Assembly (NCBI GenBank): GCA_007258455.2
Contig: VDFB02000003.1
Location: 44,202,077-44,266,076, forward strand
Length of the DNA stretch: 64,000 nt
DNA from: Sequoia sempervirens
Taxonomy: Eukaryota > Streptophyta > Pinopsida > Cupressales > Cupressaceae
Direction: 5' to 3'
Part shown: positions 24,661 to 36,144 of the stretch, piece by piece
How the letters are laid out: the number at the start of each line of letters is the position of its first letter
How positions within the stretch are numbered: position 1 is the stretch's first letter
Notes under the pieces: generated by a model
The model's database searches: none
Seen by the model: only the letters and a program-made list of their open reading frames with translations
Told to the model about the DNA's origin: nothing
Translations under genes and position numbers: made by a program

Positions 24661-25990
24661 TTTTTTGAAGCAAAAGAGTGGAAAATCAAATAGAGTTGTA
24701 GATGCCTTGAGTAGAAGGAAAAATTTGTTGATAGAAATGAATATAGAGGTTGTTGGGTTCAATGAACCCAAGAGTTTGTATCCTAAAGATCCAGACTTTG
24801 CAGAAGCTTGGAAGGCTTGTTTGGAACTTGTTACATTAAATAGGATGAGATGGTTAGATTTCTTAATCCAAGATGGGATGTTGTGTAGAGGAAGCCAATT
24901 GTGTATTCCAAGGAGTCCTATGAGAGAGAATCTAATCAAGGAGAAGCATAGTGGAGGATTGGCTGGACATTTTGGTCAAGATAAGACCATTGCTCTTGTC
25001 AGTGAAGATTATTATTGGCCATAGTTACAACAAGATGTGAAGAATTTTGTACAAAGTTACAGAGTATGTCAAATGGTGAAAGGAACAAGTCAGAATATTG
25101 GATTGTATTAGCCATTAACTGTACCTAAGAGGCCATAGGAGGATATTAGCATGGATTTTGTTCTTGGCTTACCAATTACATAGGGAGGGAATGATTCTAT
25201 ATTTGTGGTGGTGGATAGATTTTCAAAGATGACACATTTCATTCTATGTCATAAGACTATATATGTTGTTCATGTTGTAGAGTTGTTTTCAGAGAGACAG
25301 TGAGACTACATGGTCTACCAAAGAGTATAGTTTTAGATAGAGATACCAATTTTTTTAGTTATTTTTGGAGGACATTATGGAAGAATTAGAAGATAGATTT
25401 GAAGTTCAGTTCTACACACCATCCACAGACTGATGGACAAACAGAGGTGGTGAATAGGAGTTTGGGTAACCTGCTAAGATGCTTAGTGGGAGATAAGCCT
25501 AAGGGATGGGATTTGATTAGACCATAGGTAGAATTTTCTTATAATAATTTTGTCAACAGGAGCACTAGTAAATCACTATTCTAGATTGTGTATGGGAGTA
25601 GTATAAGAACTACTTTTGAACTAAGAAAGATGGATAAGGGGGAGAAGAGTAGTGTTGAGGTTGAAGATTTTGTTGAGTGCCTAAAGAATTTGCATGAAGA
25701 GGTGAACAAACATATCAATAAGATGAACTCACAATATAAGGCTCGGGCAAATCAAAAAACGAGTTATAAGGAGTTTCAAGTAGGAGATGAAGTCATGGTT
25801 CATTTGTAAAAGGAAAGGTTTCCAGTTGGTACATACAAGAAGTTAAAGATGAAGAAGTTTGGACCATGCAAGATCTTGAAGAAGCATGATTCAGGAAATA
25901 CTTATGAGGTAGAGTTTCCTAGTGAAATAAATAGTTCTCATGTGTTCAACATTGTTGATTTCATAGAGTATCATGAAGGTGGTATAGAGG
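24661..25990 (+). pseudogene. Element B integrase, broken
   Basis: It begins Lys-Ser-Gly-Lys-Ser-Asn-Arg-Val-Val-Asp-Ala-Leu-Ser-Arg-Arg, the RNase H/integrase linker. The zinc-binding module near 24945-25080 keeps the two His (HSGGLAGH), but the first Cys of the C-x2-C pair is Tyr (Ser-Tyr-Arg-Val-Cys-Gln). The core keeps Ser-Met-Asp-Phe-Val-Leu-Gly with the first catalytic Asp (about 25150) and, after a frameshift, Asp-Arg-Asp-Thr-Asn-Phe (about 25335). The C-terminal GPY/F-like Lys-Phe-Gly-Pro-Cys is at about 25855. Confidence 0.85.
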
Positions 25991-26033
25991 AGGGGCTGAT
26001 AAAAGAATAGTGAAAAGTTCCACCACCTACTTC

Positions 26034-26262
26034 AGAGAAGGAAGAGATAGAAGAAATCTTGGATAGTCATGTGGGTAGAAGCACAAGAAACGGGAAATAT
26101 GGAGAGTACTTGGTGAAATGGAGAGGAAGGATTGTTGAAGATTCATCATGGCTGTTTGAGGCTTAAGTTAACTATTTTGGTTTCCCTCTAACTCTTGAGA
26201 AGTGGCAAGGTCACTTTTCAAATTACCCTCAGTGTCTGATGCAAGAGCATCTAGCAGTGTAA
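26034..26262 (+). pseudogene. Element B chromodomain running into the 3' LTR
   Basis: It reads EEIEEILD then YGEYLVKWRGRIVEDSSWLFEA, a chromodomain with both the Tyr and Trp cage positions. One in-frame TAA follows Glu-Ala (26165-26167). The frame then reads Phe-Gly-Phe-Pro-Leu-Thr-Leu-Glu-Lys-Trp and crosses the 3' LTR boundary (26237) as Cys-Leu-Met-Gln-Glu-His-Leu-Ala-Val, ending with TAA at 26260-26262. Chromodomains at this place define chromoviruses. Confidence 0.88.
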
Positions 26263-27091
26263 GGCAATCTTGCATCACCCAAAAATAATTTTTTTCTTTA
26301 TTTTTTTAGTTGTTTTGAGTCCCGTGATGGTACTTAAGGGGTGTAAGGAAGTCAAGCATAAAAAATGGCATAAAAATGGTACTTACTATTTTTAGTAATT
26401 CAGTCTAAACGAGATCGTATGGACCTAAAAATTTACCCCAAGGAGTAGAACTGAAAAATATTTATGGTCGTGAAAGAATCACCTCAATACCCTACATGGT
26501 TTGGGAGATATTAATTTTTCCGTCCTGAGAAATTTCTCCAATGCAACTTCAATTTTAGATATGAAGACTTTAGAGGCCTTGAAACAACTCAAAAATTTAA
26601 CGAACCAACCTACAATGGGCTCATGTGTTGTAGATCTCTTTGAGGGCTTTCCAATGATATGCAATAATAGCAAATCAGACACCCAGATCAAAAGTTATGG
26701 CCTCACAAAGTTGCCCCTCTAAAAATTGAATTTCATTAAAATTTCTTCCTAGGCCAAAAATCAAATGGCGAGACTTTTGGCACCAAAACAAAAGGGAAAG
26801 TTGAACTTTCTAGAACATTCTAGGGTGGTTATTGGGTAAAATAAAAAGGGTTAAGTGGGGGTTGTAGAAGGTGGCTCCAATAGTGCATATTGCGGCTCCA
26901 AATAATATATTTTCTTTTCAGAGTTGATTTTGTTGTAATGAATCAAGCCCATGAGGTTGTAGCATGTATGTTTTGAATATGTAATTTCATCATCTGAAAA
27001 TAATTGAAAGTGGGTTATTTTTCTATCTTGCATCTTATGTGTTGGTATCTATTGTTTGAATTGTGTGGTTTTGGCAACTTCGCCCTCATCA
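26237..27091 (+). repeat. Element B 3' LTR
   Basis: 855 bp, TGATGCAAGAGC...CCTCATCA, followed by the AGAAA duplication. There is no purine tract directly before it; the nearest purine-rich run is GAGAAGTGGCAAGG at about 26199-26212. Confidence 0.9.
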
Positions 27092-27096
27092 AGAAA

Positions 27097-27987
27097 GAAA
27101 AATTCAAGCACTAAAAATAAGTAGAAAAACACTAATGAAAGTCATTGAGAGATGTAAAAGAGCTGAGGACCCAAATAACAATGAACTACTTTAGTAAACT
27201 CCAATATAAATTCATAGTTGAATCTTTCAAATCTTTATAAAAGAATTTTGTAAAAAAAACACATGAGTATCACCTAATCAAAGAGATGTAAAAAGGAGAA
27301 TTGGTTGTCAAAATCATGAACCGCATCGAAATAATTTGTTGAGATGCATCCTCAAATAAAAATTAGTCAAAGACATTTTGAAATAGTAAAACTCTTTTAT
27401 GTCAAAATAAATCACACATACACAACTTTTTGTAGAGTCCACATTGAATATTTTAATTATTATAATATTTTTTAACAAATATGTGTATCTTTGCATACTA
27501 ATGATTTTTTTGTAGGAGTGTGTAATAGAATCTCCACCTAGAATGGAAGATGTTTAATTTCAATCATTTTATGTGAAACAGTAGTTATATTTGGGCCCAT
27601 TTACACATATTTTTATCACTTACATTTGGTCTAATTTAGCACACATTTACATTATTAAAGAAAGATAATTTTTTAATCTTATGTGGTATACAATTCATGT
27701 ATATGTTAGTTTCTATTATGTGTTGTGTATATTCTTATCTTGATTTTTATTTGTGTTTATTCTTGTTAATGATATCCTTGTTTGATTAGTTATGTATTTT
27801 TTGTTTCATGATTGATTATAAAGTTGATTCTACATAAGAAGGTTATCATATTATGCCTAGGTACTATGAATACATGTATTATAGGATGCATGTTATTATG
27901 TACCTTCAGTTGCTTTGATTTAATTATAACATACAAAATTAAAGAGTAATTTTTCTCGTATTATGTGAAGTGTTGCATATGGTTTTT
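27097..27987. other. Non-coding interval between B and H
   Basis: AT-rich, with no intact reading frame and no repeat edge recognised. The first 300 bases have a weakly coding look on the plus strand (for example Lys-Val-Ile-Glu-Arg-Cys-Lys-Arg-Ala-Glu-Asp near 27135-27170) broken by stops. They may belong with 14780-15134 to one old decayed element. No function assigned. Confidence 0.4.
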
Positions 27988-29475
27988 TGTTGAAAGGCGC
28001 AAGATAACTGAGAGGGGGGGTGAATTAGTTGTCACCAAACTCAATCTCAAATCTCAAAAAAATGTCAACTTCAAATCCACTTAGTTCTATTATTAAGTAT
28101 GAACATGAAATGCAGATAACAAAAAGCAATATCAACACAGAAAACACTAGATTTATGTGGAAAACCCAATAAGGGAAAAACCATGGTGAGGATTAGCTCA
28201 CAATATAAAGTAATTCCAAAACTGATTACAAAGAGGCTTACTACTAGAGGGATCACTGCCCAGAAAGGACTCACTGTCTGGATACAAGGCTCACTACCTA
28301 CAAATAGGACTCATTGTCCAAAAGGAGGCTCACTACCTATAGATACAAAAGATAACAAAAAAAATCGACCATGTAACAGATTACACACATCCACAACCTT
28401 GATCAGAGGAATTGCAAACACTATTAGCTCACTACTTTCAGGAATCTAACACATTAAATTACTACTACCTCAATTCAATTTCATACACTCTACTTCTTAC
28501 ACTTGTGGCATACTTGATCGATTGATTCAAAACAACTCAACTTGTCATATATTTATACCATCTTCAACCTTAGAAACTTTCTCGAAGTTCAGCTACACAC
28601 GCTTCAATTACAAATTCAAATTAGGTCGGCAACTCAACATTCCAGTGGTGGAAGAGAATGAGAGTATACCAAACCAACACTTAAACAAGACCGAAAACAA
28701 CATCTCAGATCAATCACACACTTCCTTAATTAACATTTATCCTTCATATGAAGTGTAAACACCAGGTCGGCCAAACCTAATGAAAACACAAATGAACTTT
28801 GAAGTACATGCTTCTGCAATGAGAAGATAACATGCAGACCACATAACACACTTCACCATGCAATAGAACACATCTCATATGCCTTCAGACTCATCCTTAG
28901 AAAATGCAACAACCTTCAACCACAAAACACTCTCCATTAATCCATTCGGACTGTAAAGAAACACACAGGAACTTTGAAACTCAACTTTCAAAGCACCAAA
29001 CCATGAACACCTTTGTTGAAACAAAGATAACACCTTAACAAGCCTTCTACCAGATCTACAAGACCTAAAGTAAACCAACAGAGGACTACGGAGCAGAAAA
29101 ATTTCTCCCAGTCCATAGACAAACAACTCTGCCAAACCAGTTCACACATCGGTGAACACAACTTTCACTCTCCATCAAACCAAAAGCCAAAAATTAGGAT
29201 ATACCACCAATAGATGCCCATAAACAACACTTTAGATCCACACAAGCATAGGATCAACACAAAAGAAATGTGGAGCACAAACCGAAGCACATTTTGAACA
29301 CATACAACTTTTTCTTCACTCAGCACACCTACAACACCACAAAGATTGCTCCATGTACTCACAACATCTCAACAATATCTCAACTATACATGCACAACCT
29401 ACAACATCCTGTGAAGTGTTGACATCAATGACAACATTAATGACAACACCACCAAACTTAATCATACTTGCAACA
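27988..29475 (-). repeat. Element H 3' LTR
   Basis: Contains a minus-strand TATAAATATA at 28548-28557 (43600-43609 in the partner) and the gggaaaaaccatggtgagg block. It ends CAACA, adjoining the polypurine complement. Confidence 0.87.
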
Positions 29476-29498
29476 ATCTCCCCCTTTGTCAATGATGG
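29476..29498 (-). other. Element H polypurine tract
   Basis: Minus-strand gacaaagggggagat directly precedes TGTTGC of the 3' LTR. Extra purine tracts of similar type are at about 29626 and 29668. Confidence 0.8.
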
Positions 29499-29806
29499 AA
29501 ACACATGATGTGAAAAACCATCAAAGACAACACTCTCATTTATTTTCTAGATTAGACAACCTACACAACATTCTTGCACTCTCAATACTCTGTCCCTTTT
29601 TCTTTTATTATTTTTCACATGACTCTCTCCCCCTTTGAAATTAATGGAAAAGAAAAAACTCAGATCACTCCCCCTTAGGAGTGCACCCACACAACTCATA
29701 TTGCAACAATGAAACTTTCTACTCCCCCAACGAAGTAGACCCATTCATCAATCTAGACAAATGAAGAATCTATAAATCCACTGGATTGATGCACCTCCAT
29801 GTGCAC

Positions 29807-31263
29807 CTAGTTCAAAGAATGAGGGCCGATGACCCCCAACTTCTCCTTGAGATACTCAAAAGTATGCTTCAGAAGAGCCTTAGTAAATAAATCTACAATT
29901 TGACCCTTTGTAGACACATACTCCAGCCTGACTTCATTTTCTAACACTTTTTCCCTCAAGAAATGATATCTGATAGATATATGTTTTTTCCTTAAATGCA
30001 TTATTGGATTCTTGGAAATGTTTATAGCACTTGTATTATCACAAAATATAGGTATAGGCTCATCACATATCACTCCTATGTCTTTCAATATTTGCTTCAT
30101 CCACAAAAATCGTGTGCAACAAGATGTTGCAACAATATACTCTACTTCTGCAATGGATAAAGAAATTGAATCATATTTCTTGCTAAGCCATGAAACCAAT
30201 CTTCCTCCATGAAAGAATGCATCACCACTTTTACTCTTTCGATCATCTACACAACCATCCCAATCTACATTAGTGTAAGCACTCAAAGTAAAATCAATAT
30301 CCTTAGGATACCACAAGACATAATCTGGAGTGCCCTTAAGATATCTAAATATCCTCTTCACAACTATAACATGTGCTTCTTTTAGTTCTTGAAATCTAGC
30401 AACCAAACATATTGCATGCATGATATCTAGTCTAGTAGAAGTAAGATACAATAGTCCACCAATCATGGATCTATACATTCTTTGATCAACTTTAGCAGAT
30501 TCATCATTTTTACTCAGCTTGCATCTAGTCACCATAGGGGTACTAACCGGTTTGGATTCATCCATTCCAAAATTCTTCAAAAACTCTTTAACATGCTTAT
30601 ATTGTGAAATGAATATCCCTTATCAGTTTGATTTACTTGAAGAACAAGAAAGAAATTCAACTCACCAATCATAGACATTTCAAATTATTTTTGCATCTCC
30701 TCTACAAATGTCTTACACATACCTTCATTTCCTCCAAAAATGATATCATCCACATACACAACTACTATCAACATTTTGTTTCCTTCAACTTTGAAATTAC
30801 TATCTGCAGAGCCCTTGTTGAATCCTTGTTGTGTCAAATATATGTCCAATCTTGCATACCATGCTCTGGGAGCCTATTTGAGTCCATACAATGCCTTTTT
30901 CAACTTGTAGACCATATCTAGTTTATCTGATAACTGAAATCCCCCTAGTTGTTCCATGTACACCTCTTCTTCCAATTCTCCATTCAAGAATGTAGACTTG
31001 ACATCCATTTCATATACCTTGAAATCTTTATGAGTAGAAAAATCCAAGAGCATCTGAATGGCCTCCATTCTTGCTACTGGGGAAAATGTCTCCTCAAAGT
31101 CTATGCCTTCAACTTGTGAATAACCTTTGGATACAAGTCTTGCTTTGTTTCTCACTACTTCACCATTCTCATTCAACTTATTCTTGAATACCCACTTTGA
31201 CCCAATCACATTCTTGTTTACTGGTCCAAGACCTAGTTCCCATGTCTAATTCTTCTCTATCTG
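29807..31263 (-). pseudogene. Element H reverse transcriptase and RNase H, broken
   Basis: RT starts around 31209 with [10 protein letters not shown] and carries the [14 protein letters not shown] box. It also has [12 protein letters not shown] with the first catalytic Asp, and Tyr-Val-Asp-Asp-Ile at 30745-30756, the Copia form. A TAG stands in Gly-Leu-Lys-stop-Ala-Pro-Arg-Ala-Trp, where the family has Gln. RNase H is one 257-codon open stretch (29807-30580). It has Ser-Ile-Ala-Glu-Val-Glu-Tyr, Phe-Cys-Asp-Asn-Thr-Ser-Ala and the usual Leu-Arg-Glu-Lys-like tail, ending at a stop 330 bases before the polypurine tract. It is shifted in frame from RT near 30600. Confidence 0.9.
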
Positions 31264-31728
31264 CTACAACTCTTCTTTCATTGCTCTTACCCAACTCTTA
31301 TCTTTGCATGCTCCACACATATAATTAGGTTCTATCTTTGAAAGTAAACACATATTTACCTCACTTTCTATCACTTTTCTTCTTATCTTTACACCTTCAC
31401 TCTTATCTCCAATTATTTGTTCTTCCGGATGATTCTTCTTTACATACTTAGAAGTCTTAGGAGCAGGTTCTAGAATGTATTCTTCTTCTTTAATATGTTC
31501 TTCTTCTTCTTCCTTATTCTCTTCTAGTACTAATCCATAGATAGGCTCATCTAGTTCAACTTCACTTATCTTAACTAGTCTATGCATGTCTTCATCAACC
31601 TTCACATTTGCACTTACAATTATCTTCCTCAATCTTTTATTGAAGCATTTGTAAGCTTTGCTACTAGTTGAATACCCAAGGAAAATACCTTCATCACATC
31701 TAGCATGAAATGTAGTAACCAGAGTACC
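31264..31728 (-). pseudogene. Element H integrase C-terminal remnant
   Basis: Begins Gly-Thr-Leu-Val-Thr-Thr-Phe-His-Ala-Arg-Cys-Asp-Glu-Gly-Ile-Phe-Leu-Gly-Tyr-Ser, the conserved end of Copia integrase, followed by Ala-Tyr-Lys-Cys-Phe-Asn-Lys-Arg and an acidic linker rich in Glu. The catalytic core and zinc domain are missing. Taking F and one TTCCA copy away, this reads in frame from the gag at 41975. A TAG at 31264-31266 separates it from RT in the same frame. Confidence 0.82.
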
Positions 31729-31733
31729 TTCCA

Positions 31734-34700
31734 TGTAGTGTCCCTCCAGTTTAGACATACTGTTTAGTTTGATTCTGCTTGTTAGATGCTTAGTTCATTG
31801 TGATACTATGTTGTTTCATTTCAGAGCTGATTCTGGATACTATGTTGTTTTGATTTTTGTGGATGATACATTGACATCATGGTTATTTGGTTATGTTGGT
31901 TTGATGATACTGTGATAGATTCATTCATGATATGGCTTACTGGTTATGATTATTGCTTATGTTATCATGTTGATATGATTGTATATGATTGATCTTGCTC
32001 GTTTGTGTCGGTGGATAAGACAGTGTAGCATTACTCATTCGTGAGTACCTTGCTACGCTGCAATTCTTATTCACGGTGTGTTTTCTAAGATGAGTTTATA
32101 TATACATGTTTTAACCTTGATGTTTTCCTGCAGACACAGGTACCGGGTAATAGCTCCACTTGCTTGTTAGGTCTGAGCGTACCCTAATTCATTATAAATA
32201 TGTTGTCGAAGGTATTGACAGGTCCTTTTAAACCTTCGTTCGTTTTCGAACGAGTATCTCTGTGTTACCCCGTGTAGCCCAGTTTGTCTTGTCATGTTCA
32301 AATATATATTGTTTTGTGTTTGCGAATATAATATTTAATTATATTAAAATGTTTATTAATGTTTTAACCAACGTTAATGATTTAATTTATTAAGTTAAAT
32401 TAAATAAGTTATTTCTTTGTAATGTTTTAATTAAAATAATATTATTGTTGTCTTAATTGTGCAAATTGAATTGTGTGAAATAGATATTTTTAAATCAAGA
32501 TATTTTCGACAAGATAAGAATCTCTGATTGTCAGTTAAGGTTTGTTCTGATATTTTAAAGAATGAGTTGAACTGAATGAGTTATTTACAATGTGAATTGA
32601 ACTATCAGTTAAAATTGAATGATTGAAATCTTTATTGCATGAATTAATATCAAAAAAATTGGGGAATTGTGCATTCACGGGAAGATTTCTTACGGCAGCA
32701 GTTTTTAGCAGTTTTGGATTCACGGCAATTGTTTTCAGAAGAATTTTTCTTTAAGATTTTGTTCACAAGCGTGTTTTGAAGTTGGCTTGATTGGAATTTC
32801 GCTGTCAAAGTCTGGAAAATTAATAGAGGAATTAGCAAAAGGTTTCAGAATTCGTTTCAGCTCGATTTTCCAGATTAACCAGGTTTTCTTCTTTTTAAGT
32901 TTCTGTAAAATTTCTTCAATGAACGTTGTGGAAAAATTATAGTTTGCCAAACCTGCATATAGAACAGAAAAATTGTTAGAATTAAGTGATCAGGTGTGAT
33001 TGAAATATAGTTAAAATAAGATGCTAAGTATTCAAGGAAATAGAATTTAGCATATAGTCTTAGAACTGAAAACGGATTTTGATATCTTCTGAATATCCAT
33101 TGTTTTATTGAAATGTCTGATCTAGAATGAAGAACGAAATCTAGGAATAATTCTAAGTTTGATATCTTGAAAAAAATTAGACAACACAATTTGGGGGTTG
33201 AATCTCTGAGTTCATCATTGTCGTCTCTTTTATTTCTTCCTTTTCTCCAAACTAGTAATTATGATCTCCCTGGTAATGGCGCTGCCTTTATGAGATTGAA
33301 ATCTTAAGTTCATGAACTCATTTGGTTATTTAGGAAATGTTCTAGAATGTATTTTTCTATGTTTTGTACACCCCTTTTCCCCAAATTTGTGCCATAAGTA
33401 AATTTATATATATAAATATCATTTGTAATCACCAGTCGCTTAAGTCTCTTTCATACACCCTTACTTTGTTTCTTTCTAAATGATGTCGTATGAATCTGAT
33501 AATATACTATGACTTATAAAGTTTTATCTCTGTAGATTACGTCTGAAACTTTTGAATAATCTTGGGTATTGGTATATCCATAATCTTAAACCTGTAGATC
33601 ACTACTTTACAATCTTGTTGTAACCTGACTTTAAGATCTACGCACAGCCTTTACCTAACACATGGTAACTACAAAATAAACATCTTTTGTTGCTTAACCT
33701 ATTTCCTCACATAAATGGCGTTGTATTTTAGCAGGGCGTAAGATATTTAAAATACTCCTGAGAATATTACCTTGATACGTCCTTACTAAATGTTACCAGA
33801 TTGTTTCTTAATCGCCATTCTAATGATGAATATAGAGAAAGATAGCACTGCATTGCTTCTAGTATCTTTGATTAACTTTTGATTTGTAAATTTCAATAAT
33901 TATTGGTATTTGAGAATTTTTGTCAAACAACTTGCTGAGTTAAGCGTCGGTTGTCATTCTTCCTTTCTGATCTTATTTAAGTTTACCAGTAATTATTCCT
34001 GATGACCATGTGCATGGAGCGCAAGGAATATTTCAAGATTTATGTGTTCATATCGCATCTTTCTTGTAATACCCAATTCTTGTTTATCTATTTTTATGAA
34101 ATATGTGCTAATGGTAGTATAATATTTATGCATGCGTCCTGAAGATTACCCACAGTTTTGATTTCGTTTTTTTTGTTTTTGTCTGAAAACTATTAATCTA
34201 TGCCTAGTACGAACTCTCTCTCTGCATGTAATAGTCGGGGAAAGTCTCTTGAATAGATAATTGTCTGAAAGATTCTTACTGAATGTAAATATTAGTTAAG
34301 TGGAGTCCATAAAGACAAAGAAAAGATATTTAAGATTTTAAGATTTATGTATATTAAATATTTGTAATAACAGTGCGTTGAGTTGTATATATTAAGTGAT
34401 TGAATTACCTTTATATAAAGATTATACTTTACCTTTATTAAAATGTAATTAAATACTTTATTTTAAATTGTATGAAGTATATATATTAATATTCTTAGTT
34501 TGTTTATTAAGAATTTTCAATTCCTTAAGTTAAGTTAATTGAAAATTATTAGATGTATATATATTATAATGTGGATGATGATATCTTCATTTTATTAAAA
34601 GCTTGAGAAGTGAATTTGTGATGATAAGATTTTAAATTTTCCAATTTATGAAGATTAAAAATATGAATTGCGGAGTTGTGTTCTAGCTATAAATGAGTGT

Positions 34701-35996
34701 ATTTACATTATGTTATAGAGGTGTGTTTTATTTTATCTACACCGAGACTAGAAAAGTGAATATCAAATCGACAAGTTTATTACACTCTTATTTTGTTGTT
34801 TTATTTATCATGTTTGTTTTCTTGGGGGTATAGCATTTATATTTTATTGTTGACCTAATAGACTTCTTGGAGGCTAAGGTTTGTTCCTAGTGGAAGATGT
34901 AAACCTTTGTGGTTGTGAATTTTATGCTTGATAGATACCCTTGATCTTTATGTCTAGTCATGTTATAGTGAGAGTGGCTTGCATTAGGGGCCGAAATCCT
35001 ATAGTGACTGTCTGGGTAACCTAACGTAGGTGTGTTAATTAAGTGATAACCTAACTAATATATTAGGGGTTGGGTAGTTCTAAACACTAAATCAGATAAT
35101 GGTATGCCTCGCCTACTTCTTAACGCTCTTTTAGGTTGAGAAAAGGCTGAGAAGGCCTGGAATGGAAAGTCGTCATCTTGTCCTCTTGAAAGATGTAACG
35201 ACACCGCATTAGTCTGCTTAGGGGCCGGGAATCGATAGAGGCTACCAGGGTAACTCTTGGAGAGGGCCGATAGTCTAGGAAGATTCACCAGGGTAACCTA
35301 TCCCGACAATGTGATGACACTCTCTTAGTCTATATCATGATGGTGTTTCCTTTTGTTGAGATTTCAATTTAATGTAGCTTGATACTGAGATTTTATCCAT
35401 TTTGTTTTGTAAACGTTATGTCGTAATGTGAATTGTAAACCCCGTAAATGTAATGTTATGTCTTCTTTGTTTGTGGACCTATCAATTATCTCCTAGCATA
35501 GAGGGAGTGGACCTTTGGGTTCCACATGGTTGGGAGGAAACCATGCTAAACCTTTCTTAGAACTTTCTTGCAGCTGATCCTATGCTTGCAGTAGGTTCCA
35601 GTTACTACTTTGTTCGTGACTGTTGATGCAGAGCTTGTTCATGGATATTGTATCAGATGTCAGATGAACACTATATGTTTTGTAAATTTATCTCTTGTAT
35701 AAGAGTGTATTGATTGTACCACCTTTGATATATGGAGATTCTTTGAAATCTCGCTTTATGTAAAATGGTCATTTGGGATATTTGATTGTATGTAGTTTTA
35801 TAAACTGGATCTTACATGAAATCAAATTTGTACTTTTGTTGATGATCAATGTGTTGAGTTTATTTATTAAGTTTATGTAACAACGTCTTGGAAACTTTAT
35901 TGCAATTGTGTAATTAATTATCTTTTAAAATAAAAATTATTCAGTTAACTTTGCTTTTTACACTTTGTTATAATGTAACTAAGGCGGGGCGTTACA
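31734..35996 (+). repeat. Element F 5' LTR
   Basis: 4263 bp. A TATAAATA box at 32193-32200 lies about 460 bases in, so most of the LTR (about 3.8 kb) would be R/U5 transcribed leader. Near 34980-35310 are three imperfect repeats of a gggccg...gggtaac unit. Near 35500-35550 there is a 'ttccacatgg' block, the decayed form of a CACGTG site intact in the partner LTR (41504-41513). Short frames inside carry no known motif. Confidence 0.92.
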
Positions 35997-35999
35997 GAT

Positions 36000-36011
36000 T
36001 GGTATCAGAGC
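36000..36011 (+). other. Element F primer-binding site
   Basis: Exact TGGTATCAGAGC three bases after the LTR end, the initiator-Met tRNA primer site. Confidence 0.93.
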
Positions 36012-36144
36012 CAAGTTCTAACACTGGGTGCTCTAGTTTAATGAGCCCATTAGGTTGATTAGGATGTTAGATTTGGTTGATGTGTTTTCTCTGTTTGCTT
36101 TGTTTGTCTTATAACAAGACTTGTCTTGGTTTGTGTGTAGGATC

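Larger units (their letters stand above)
20738..27091 (+). mobile_element. Element B: Ty3/Gypsy chromovirus, degenerate
   Basis: A 6.35-kb plus-strand element with LTRs 20738-21578 and 26237-27091, each starting TGATG and ending CATCA. It is flanked by a perfect AGAAA duplication (20733-20737 and 27092-27096). The order is PBS, gag, protease, RT, RNase H, integrase, chromodomain. In the gag region the in-frame stops are TGA, TAA or TAG, each one C-to-T change from CGA, CAA or CAG; several frameshifts also exist. The family matches A in domain order. Confidence 0.92.

Noticed and set aside
32535..33189. Minus-strand frames in the F LTR repeated at 38409-38929
   Set aside because: Their repetition only reflects the duplicated LTR; there is no motif and they oppose the element's transcription.
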